DNA of 64,000 nt, taken from positions 310,001 to 374,000 of the forward strand of contig JAPXFQ010000398.1 in assembly GCA_028564705.1 (NCBI GenBank), written 5' to 3'. Source of the stretch: Apricaphanius iberus (taxonomy: Eukaryota > Chordata > Actinopteri > Cyprinodontiformes > Aphaniidae). Positions within the stretch are counted from its first letter, which is position 1, and each line of letters opens with the position of its first letter. A program made the translations under genes and the position numbers. The notes under the pieces are model-generated. The model had not been told where the DNA came from, did not search any database, and saw only the letters and a program-made list of their open reading frames with translations. This document shows, piece after piece, positions 55,436 to 64,000 of the stretch.

Positions 55436-58400
55436 TAATATGTTTCCGTTCTGAACTCTAGATGCCTAGGATTTCACTAAACAAGCCAAATAACTGTCCA
55501 GAGTGCTGTTCTCCCTCCCCCATTATCTGCTTCCCTTTATGTAGAATGTTAACATCATAGATGCTAATTTCTGCTCACTAGTGTGAACTCTCATAGAATG
55601 CTGCCTCAAATTCCTGACATTTACTCCTATCGGGAAGCAGCAGTATCAGTAATGCTAACTATGTGTTGCATTCCTTGGAAGATTGTACCAAAGCCGGAAT
55701 GCCCTCATATTAATGCTCTCTATTTCAGTGGTATGTCTCAATCCAGGGCTGTAACAACCCAATGCCCCCATTGTTTCCAGGGCTCTTTTGTAAAGCAGTC
55801 AGGGGAAAAAAATCTTTTTTTCTATAAGAATGAAAAGATTTTATTTTAGTGCAGAATGAGAGTGTACCACTGTTGCAGTTGAGGGGAAAATGCTCGATGT
55901 CCACAAAAAATGCCTTCGCTTAGCGGTGTCATTCCAGGACCAAACCCATGTTCTTTCACTGAGGTTGGACAGTGTCATAGCAACAGAAGAAGGGATGCAT
56001 AAAAGATGGCTTTCGAGGCAACCCTTTGACATGCACTTCCACAACCAGACACACGATGGGCTGCTTTCAACCAAACTGGGGTAAAATCAGACTTTATCTA
56101 AGTAATTCTGAATGCATTTAATTTACTGGTATTTATATGTCTATTTGCAGATGGGATTGCATCTAAATTAAAATATGATTTTCCTATTTTGCTCTCATGG
56201 CTTTGTATAAGTATACACCTAAAGCTCATTCTGCCTAATTGCTGTCTGTGCCGCATACCTATTTAAAGAAGACATACTTCTTGTTAAGACCAAGTTATCA
56301 TATTTAATACAGACTACTTATCTAGCCATGATCTTTACTTTCCACTTGTGGTTTACATTTCGCTTTGGAATAAAAAGGGAAAAAAAAACATGGTGCTCCT
56401 TATATTCACTAACCCCTGCACAACCTTCCTTATATTTCTCCAAATTCTTTATGATTGTGTTAATCAATTTCATCCAAAGTCAGTGATGTCTAGAGTTACC
56501 CAACAGTGAAAGTAGTTCTTTTAACCTAGTTCACCTCGGTTAGAAAAATATTTCATTGTGAAGCTGTGGAAAGCTGGCGATTGCTTGCTGTTTTTTGTTT
56601 TGTTTTGTTTCTTTAGCTTTCTTTTGATTTTTGCAAACAGCTGCTCTTGGTCACATGATTTCTATTTTTGGTGGTCTTAAACTAAAATACTATTGTAATT
56701 TTTCAGAAAAGCAGTCCATTGTGTACATTTCAAAGCACTACAGAGTTAAGAAATGAAGTTAAATGTTCGAAGAGACGGAATTCTGTAAGCTACAACTATA
56801 TTCCTCTCCTATCCAGCAGCAGGCCCACACACAGTAACTTTAAAAGTTTGGTACCAAAACGAACTCATAATAATCCATAAGTTTGGATGTTTTAACGGGA
56901 CAGACATCACTACATTTTTGCGTTCCCATAAAGATGTACTTGTGTGCTAGATAGCCTGAACTGCAAACTTTGCGCTAAACTTTGAGGGGAAATGCTGCAA
57001 ACATTTTATGCGCAATAAAGCTAAAAGTTGCCACAAAACAGCTGTTTATAGCTTCAAATCCATCCTAAATAGAGGGCATTTTAATTATGCAAGGTCAGAC
57101 TACACTCATTTCATGTTAGCCATTACAAATAGCAATGTTGAGTTCAAAATAGCCCAAAAATGTTTACAACACTCATAAAAAAATTATACTTTGACTGTGT
57201 TTTTGCATAATATTTCCAGTCAACCAGTCTATGACGTTAGTGTTCAGGTACTGTAGAAAAGTCAAAGCACTTGAATGGAACTCTGTAAAGATTGAGATAA
57301 TTCTTCTCGACGCCCACCTTCTCTCAAAATAGAGAATCTTTTTTATAACTGGACACTTTGTAGATTTTTGTTCTCCTCTCTTTATAGCTTTTAATGACTG
57401 AAATAGCTTGACGGTTAAGATTTTGGAAATATGTGCCTCTGAATAAATTTGTTTGAAAGTGAAAGGATCCATATATATTTCACTGTGTATTTAGGAGTAA
57501 ATGTGCTTACAGTGCGTGCAATAAATGTGCGTATTAGTTTGAGACGACAATCCTACAAGAATGGAATGGGTGAAAGAAGTAGCAATTGTCCTCCAGGGCC
57601 TCAGACAGTCATGAAATTAATCTATTATCTTCCTGTGCAGCTGCCATGTACGATACAAGGTGCTTGACAATTCCCCCCCTGCCATTGCAACTCCATGACA
57701 TTTGCCCATTCACTAAGCTCGCTGACACCAACAGGATCTAGCATTTCTGCCAAATTAAGGCAACGAGGGGGGAAATGAGAGTGGCGGCATCGGCAAGGCA
57801 AGAGCCGGAGAGGCGGGATGGATTACCCCTTGTGTTTGAAGGCCTGACCTAAGCACCTTGCCCAGGGGCTTTTTATCAGCTGGAGCTGAAAAACACCTTC
57901 AGGAGCGAGGCGGCATTAAACCCACAGTCAGTTGTAATGGTCTGACAAGGCTGTGCTGTCCTTGCACAACTCTTGACTCCCTCCCCTTCTTTACCACTAT
58001 CCATTCTCCTCATCTCCACCTCTCTACCGGACTAGGTGTTCTATCTAAAGCTATGTCTGGTTGGGAATGGGCAGATTTTAAATGCCTGTCGCCCAGTGTC
58101 ACAGTAGAAGGTGTACACAGGGTGTCCAGTGTCATAGCAGAGGTTGGACCCTGTCAAGGGCAAAATGAATTTGTTGCAGGAAAGAAGGGTTGAGCGAAAG
58201 TGAGAGAGCAGTGGAGGGATATATTATGGAGAATGATGAATAACCCGAAGTTGCACAGATACACCACACCAATGATGCTGGAAGAGGAGAGGGGGGTGAA
58301 GGTGGGGAGCAAAGAAAGATTGGTAAAAAGGGGTTTGGCCTGGGCGCTGCTGGCTCAGCCTTACGGATAGCAGCTGTCAAAAGAGCAAGGTTTTATTTAT

Positions 58401-58895
58401 TTATTGTTAGTCTGCTTAAAGAGATGGTGAAGGTCAGGCTATGTGTCTGCTCCCCCAGCTTTGTTATGTGAGCTGGATCAATTTATGAAATATGTCTTAA
58501 CAATGCTGTGGTTCTAATCTGTTTCTCTCCCACGACTTCTCTCTCAGACTCCCTGCTCCTTTTTGGCTATTTGTGTTTGTGCTGTTGCCACCACAGCTAC
58601 AGTGACCAAGGTAACCTCATCACTGCAGTCATTGCTGTTGCTACTGTGTTGTAGAAGGAAGAGGTCAGTATATTATTTTCTCAAAGAAGGAAACAGGAGA
58701 TGCCGTCATCTGTGATTTTAGGACATTATCTATAAATTCTGAGATTACATACGTGAGGCAGAAATGTATTTATTATGAATAAGTGTAAAAACATATTGAG
58801 TTTTAGAACTCAATTGAAAAGTGGTTTCATGTGTATCAATTAGAAAGTAACTAATGAGAGGTTTTGTGGATAATTATGTTTTTTTTTTTGCTTAA
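55436..58895. other. Low-repeat DNA; weak exon candidate at 55879-56081
   Basis: No mobile element recognised. At 55879-56081 an open frame lies between tgttgcag and a gtaaaatc donor-like site, with no recognisable domain. The section 57690-57950 is GC-richer and non-repetitive (ccaacaggatctagcatttc, tttttatcagctggagctga) and could be constrained. Confidence 0.25.
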
Positions 58896-59265
58896 GTGGA
58901 TATTCCACCCTAAAGTAAAATTTAAGTTGTTGCCATTTTTCCCAGAGTTATATAAGTGAGATGAAAGCATTTTGTAACCAGCCCAGTCATTCTCCTGTTC
59001 TAGAAGCAGTCAATTTGCTGTAGCTTAGCATAAACAATGTAAGTGAATGGGAGCAACTAGCATTTTGTGTGCAATACTGATGAAAAAAATTCTCCATAAT
59101 GATCCTTATTACTGCTGGTTGACTCATTAATCATATCGACTGCAAATGAAAAGAAAGAAGTAGCACGAAGGAATTACAGGAGCCACTTTAGACTTTGGAC
59201 TACATGACGACGAACCACCGCATTCTCTTATCACCCGAAGAGGTAGGTTTTTGTTGTTGGTTTGT
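58896..59265 (+). repeat. Teleost MITE-like repeat (aagtggatattccacc)
   Basis: The units taagtggatattccacccta, ttgctgtagcttagcataaa, aatgtaagtgaatgggagca, gactttggactacatgacga and ttatcacccgaagaggtagg follow in the order of a common fish repeat. The right end was not fixed. Confidence 0.5.
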
Positions 59266-62200
59266 TTTTCTTCTGGCTAGCTAGTAGTCAGTGCAGAGAA
59301 AATAGCCAGGTTTGAGTCTAGTTTCAACAGTATTATCTTCCACAAACAAGAATACTTATGTTAGCCCAGCCAGTTAGCATATAGATATGATTTAGTTATT
59401 GATCAGAAAAAGAACATCTAATGATGTTTTTCATTTACATCTGGCCATTTACCAATAGAGGCCAGTCAAGCCTAAAATCTTAGAATTACAGTCATTAGCT
59501 ATTATAACCCTGCACCATAACCACGATTACCGCACCACCCTGTCCCACTGTCAATTTGTTTATGTTAAATTTGCAATGAGTTGGACCTTAATTCATGCTT
59601 AAATGCACAGTGCTGTGTATAAATATGTTGTACAGTGTTGAAGAGTATAGGCTTTAGAAATGTTGTCCTAGACACACTTTCCATAGATAGTGGCTGTGGT
59701 GCTTTTGCTTGTTGCTTTGTCTCATCTCATTCCGAGTTTTGGTAAACTAGACATACTGTGGCCTGCCTTGCTGCATTTTAACCGGGCCTTGCAGCCTTTC
59801 TGCTCTGCAAGCAAACAAAAACACTATAACAGGACTTTCTTTTCTCCCTCCCTCTTACTAGTAAAAACTCAGTATATGCACAATTTGGATCTAAAATTGA
59901 AGCATGTCTGTTCAGTCTGAGTGTACCCTATAGTTCTAGTCTCATTTTGCCCAATGGTTAAACTAGCATGAAAAGAGAAGTTGTTTGGATCGCAGTCGCA
60001 CATCTGAGTTCAATAAAGTAGAGAGTTGAGCCATACAGTTTTTTCTTCTCATATGTGAACTCGATTGAAGCTCAGGGGCAGCTGGTTTGTGCTTTTTACA
60101 TGGTTTTGTGAAGGGGTGACAGATTGGGATGAAGGTTGACAAGGGGGCATGTCAACTGATCGCAAAAAAACAAAGGGAAATGCAGGAAGACCGGTTTGTT
60201 TTGAATTGCTCTAGGCCCAATAGTTTACAGACATAAATATAAACAGAGAGTAGGAACAGTCAGTCCTCTGCATTGTAAAAGTATGGAAGAAAATTGCTCC
60301 AAGATGACCCCTTGATTACACAGTTAGGGACATTTCAACACAAACTACATATGACATGAACACTTCATGTTGTAGAAAAAAAGAGGGAAAATGTAAAAGG
60401 TCAATGGAATCTTTAAAGTTTATTTTAAGAAGGGATGGAAGTACTGCTTATAAAGTCTGTAACCATATAGTTATTCAAACATATGTATTGATAGTTGATT
60501 ATTTGCAGAACCAAGCTGCAATATAGTCCGCTTTTTTTTTTACATGAAAGTCTTATACAGAGGGGCAGAAGATAAATTGGCTGGAGGCCAGAACCTATCA
60601 ATTAAAAGCTTGACCAGTGACTGACCTGTCCAAAATGTAAAATGTTCCAGTTTTTCTGATCAGTGAATGTACCGTACCGTATGTACGCTCGAGCTGTTTA
60701 CCCTGACAACATCACTCTTTGTAGTGAAATCTGATGTGATTTTTTAGTGTCAGTTAAGTGTGTACACATAAAGCCAAGGGAAGCACAAACGGTGAAAGAA
60801 GCTATTTAAAAGGAAAATATTTCCTATAGAACAATCTCGGTTCTATGTTAAAGCTGTGAAACAGAGTTTTCCTCTTTTTGCCTTGGGGATGTTTCATGAA
60901 ATTTGTCAAATAGTGATTTGACCCAGAGTCAACTTAAGCAGATAACAGGAAGTCTCGATGTATTGTGTAAAACTTGCACAAAGAGGTTGATGTTAAAAAT
61001 AGCGAATGATGTTGATATGCAACTTGTTAGCATGTAATGGTTTGTTCACTGATGGGAACTGCACACATGTTGGTTGACGTTGACTCTGCTCCTAAAATAA
61101 AAATAAAACATTGCAGGAAAGATGAGACGAAGTTTGATTTAATAAAGTACTCAAAACAGAAACTGGTTTTATCTTAAACTGGTAAGGGTAGGTCAAAGTT
61201 CTAAAAAACTAAACGTTTTTGGAAATAAGCCATAAATCTCTCTGTGAATTACAGCTGAAATATAAAATTTTCTGTTTTTAAAACAGCTTTTTTGTTTCCG
61301 TCTTTTATGGCCGTAGGTCTCGCAAGCGTGCATTTTTTTCAAATGAAAAGCTGTCGAGCAAGTGCTCCTTGGCCCTGGATATGAAGGAACAAACGCGAAT
61401 GGCAAATGTATTTGATACATAGAGTTGTATCCTTTAAGCCTTATTCAAACTGTGGATTCATCTAAATTCTATGGAATCTTCTGCAACACATATTTCTCTT
61501 TCTCCCTTTTCGCCCTCAGAGTTCAGAAGCTTGTAGGTCTTTAATTATGTATAATATTCTTTTGCCCTGTTTTATGGAAACTCCAGACTGGATTCGCACA
61601 AGTCATCGACTTGAAAGTTTGAAAACCTCCAGTGACAAGAATATTAATGTGCCAGCAGTGTCATATCTGTTTCAGCTCATGCATATTCAATGTCTCTCCA
61701 GCTCTCCAAGATTTATGTCAGACTTTGCCAGAGTGTAGTTTTCCACCATTGGAGATAATAGCATGCTAAATTGATGTTATCGGGGGCAGGTTTTTCCCAT
61801 CTCTACTCTTCTCTAGGTCGGGGGGTTGGAAAAGGGGAGCGAGGAGCAACCCACTCGCCTGGCTGCTATTCAGACTGTTGGCAGCATTAACGCTCACCTC
61901 CACCCACCGGACTGCTCTGGAGTGGTAGCGGGGACTGAAAAACCTTCGTCATGGATGGAGAGGAGTGCATATTTTGGAAGGAGATTAGGGGTGATCCCGT
62001 GGATTATCTTTTAATTAAGGATGGTTGAGTTGTGCCCACTCTGGTGGAGCAAACGCCCAGCTGCTAATGAAGTTTAAACAGACATACTTTATTTAATTAC
62101 CACTAATCGCTGGGGCCCAAAGTCCGGCCCTCTTTGATCTTCCTGTCGCACTGTAATCTTCCTGGCAGATACCATCTCCCGTTCTACCCAGATCCCTTTT

Positions 62201-62489
62201 AGAAGTTGCTACGGGAGGTCCAAGATTAACCATGGGTTAATTGAGACAGCCGGGCTGCTGTGTGATTGTATGTGTGTATTTGTGACAGAGTAAGAGGACC
62301 TGAGATGGGAAGAGGAGAGACTGGGAGGATGGGCAGGAGGCTGATTGATGTGTTTGTGGTCTTAGAATTCATTCTGTTTTCCCAGCCTCTGCACTCTCTC
62401 TGTCTCATAGTCTGTTGCCAAGTCAGGATGTTTTCGGTCATATATTGCTTTGACTGTTTAGAACGAGGAAAACAGGCAGCCACTAATAC
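59266..62489. other. Low-repeat DNA, candidate constrained block at 61980-62230
   Basis: No gene or mobile element recognised. The segment 61980-62230 contains ttttaattaaggatggttga, gcccagctgctaatgaagtt and ttatttaattaccactaatc: E-box and homeodomain-type cores in non-repetitive sequence. Confidence 0.3.
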
Positions 62490-62746
62490 AATGCATTGAA
62501 AAGAATCAGTTGAAAACCTTTGAATTTTTCACATTTTGTTGCTTTTCAACCTTAAACTTATTGTTAGTCATTATTAAGTATGAAAAGTATGAAAAAATTA
62601 ATATCCTTTTAATTAAATATTACAAATATGTGCTTCTTATTACTGGTCTATCATCCAAAATTCTGATAATGTGATGGAAATTGGAGTTTGGAGCGTTGCA
62701 AAATATGAAAAAGTTCAAGGGTTATAAATACATTTGCAAGGTAATA
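62490..62746. mobile_element. Tc1-derived MITE, about 250 bp
   Basis: The left part acctttgaatttttcacattttg (62517-62539) and the right part caaaatatgaaaaagttcaagg (62699-62720) are inverted copies of each other. Outside the right part, tataaatacatttgcaaggt is the usual Tc1-type end. The interior has no transposase. It is the same terminal family as the Tc1 copies at 12270 and 46120. Confidence 0.65.
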
Positions 62747-62748
62747 CA

Positions 62749-64000
62749 TACATGATTTATGCAGAGGAAAAAATGTATTTTATGAGTGCTTTACAATACT
62801 GCCTAGTTTATTTTTAATTTTTAAAAAGATCTGTATGATATTGAGTGGAATACACTGGCCGTATTATGTTGAATTTTAAGGCTAAAGAAATTCCCTTGAC
62901 TTAAATGCTTATGCGAGGAATGTGAGCCAGGCTGTGCGTATTCACATGAACACCAATTCAGCCAGTTATTGTTTGGTACGGTATTTTTGTTGGCATTGTA
63001 CATGTCGGTGTAAGTGGATGTTGAGCAGCTGTTATCTTTGTAAAGTTCAAAAAGGTCAGAGGAGGCAGCAGAGAGCTCAGTAGAGGGTTTGTGCGATGCT
63101 ACGTGTGAGACAGGGAGAAAGAGAGAGAGATTTGAAGAGAAGGAAAGGAACAGCAAAGAGGAGGTGGAGGGATGTTTTTATCTGACCTAGGGGAGCTATG
63201 GGCTTCGTGTTAATTGGGTTGTTGCAGCGACCATGGGCAAACTGTGACTAGAGAAAAATACTGTAAAAAAAAAGAAAGAAAAAAATACCCTAAGAGGCAG
63301 TTTTGTCTCAGCTGAGACATATGGAAGTGGAGCTGTGAGCACACTGAGTCTTCATCTGGAGGGAGAGAAAGGAGAAGGTGTGAGGCACAGAGAGGCAGAG
63401 ATGCTGAGCGTGTTTCCCCAAATTAATGCAGTATCCCCAAATCGAGCGTAAGAAAGCCAGAGGACATGCTCGACGCCGTAAACTGATCTCCCTATCCGTA
63501 TCTTTATCAGGCATGCAAGTAGCAGACACAAAACTAAAAATCCTTTGTCTTCCAAACACTCACACCCACTCTCCCTAACTTCGCTCTTCCATCCTTACCC
63601 TTTCAATATGTTTCTGCTCCTTTCCTTTACCCTTCTGCTCCCGCCTGCCTGGTCCTGTCCTCCACAGCTGAAAGATTGCCAATAACTGAGTGATTTATAT
63701 TCCAATAAGAGATGTTAACTAAACCACTGCATGCATATTCATACCTGAAGCTGTTGATTAATGCTGGCTACGCCATAACAGAAAATGCGTACTGTTTTCC
63801 TTCTTTTATTGTAACATGAACCAAAGAGTAGTTGTTATGTGCCCCGCAAAAAGATTTACTGCTTTAATTACCCATAGTAAAATGAGGAAAAATATATTCA
63901 TAGCCCTGCTTAAAATATGGTTGATGGAATTATGTGCTGCAAATTGTGAATAATTGAATTTTTCCTTCAAATTGTGACAGAATAGCTAATTTATTAATAG
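62749..64000. other. Low-repeat DNA to the window end
   Basis: Purine-rich sequence at 63110-63170 and a poly-A patch at 63265-63290. The segment 63665-63790 (gattgccaataactgagtga, catgcatattcatacctgaa, gttgattaatgctggctacg) is non-repetitive with octamer-like and ATTA cores. No gene recognised. Confidence 0.3.

Noticed and set aside
57858..58193. 111-codon plus-strand frame
   Set aside because: GC-richer sequence gives a longer chance frame; no domain, signal peptide or splice context was seen, and the opposite strand is also partly open.
1..64000. CRISPR arrays, operons, bacterial promoters or phage genes
   Set aside because: The repeat types and the lack of dense coding sequence show vertebrate nuclear DNA. 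No regularly spaced direct repeats of CRISPR type were seen.

Overview
The window looks like teleost fish nuclear DNA from a gene-poor interval (an intergenic desert or a very large intron). It is AT-rich and has no recognisable host protein-coding gene. Its recognisable content is a layered set of transposable elements typical of ray-finned fish: a Rex3/RTE tail with a (GATG)n end, a CR1/L2/Rex1-group LINE, many Tc1/mariner copies, hAT-like MITEs, tRNA-headed SINE-like repeats and LTR fragments. Family names come from recognition of motifs and remembered repeat families, not from a search.

Layout. 0-5 kb: a repeat fragment, a 5'-truncated Rex3-like tail, a SINE split by a 656-bp TTAA-flanked element, and a decayed Tc1 copy. 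5-10.4 kb: a SINE, another decayed Tc1, then the best-preserved element of the window, a 1618-bp Tc1/mariner-type transposon (7779-9396) with perfect 27-bp inverted ends, a TA duplication and an uninterrupted 347-aa transposase with DD38E spacing; then LINE-tail and Tc1 scraps. 10.4-21 kb: mostly non-repetitive DNA, with a long-inverted-repeat element at 14329-15130 and a hAT-type MITE at 19092-19460. 21.4-24.7 kb: a nearly complete LINE on the minus strand whose 987-codon frame is broken only by two TAG codons. 25.7-37.3 kb: LTR-type remnants, a solo LTR with a 5-bp duplication (35472-35878), two DNA-transposon shells and a LINE 3' end. 37.3-64 kb: long stretches of low-repeat DNA separated by decayed Tc1 copies.

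Nothing here forms an operon or pathway. The elements are related by nesting (SINE split by a TTAA element; SINE tail inside a decayed Tc1) and by age (one intact Tc1 relative against about nine broken Tc1 copies of several families). Several low-repeat stretches rich in homeodomain-type AT motifs could be conserved non-coding enhancers of a distant gene, but that is inference from texture only. One possible terminal exon (48620-48820) deserves a check.
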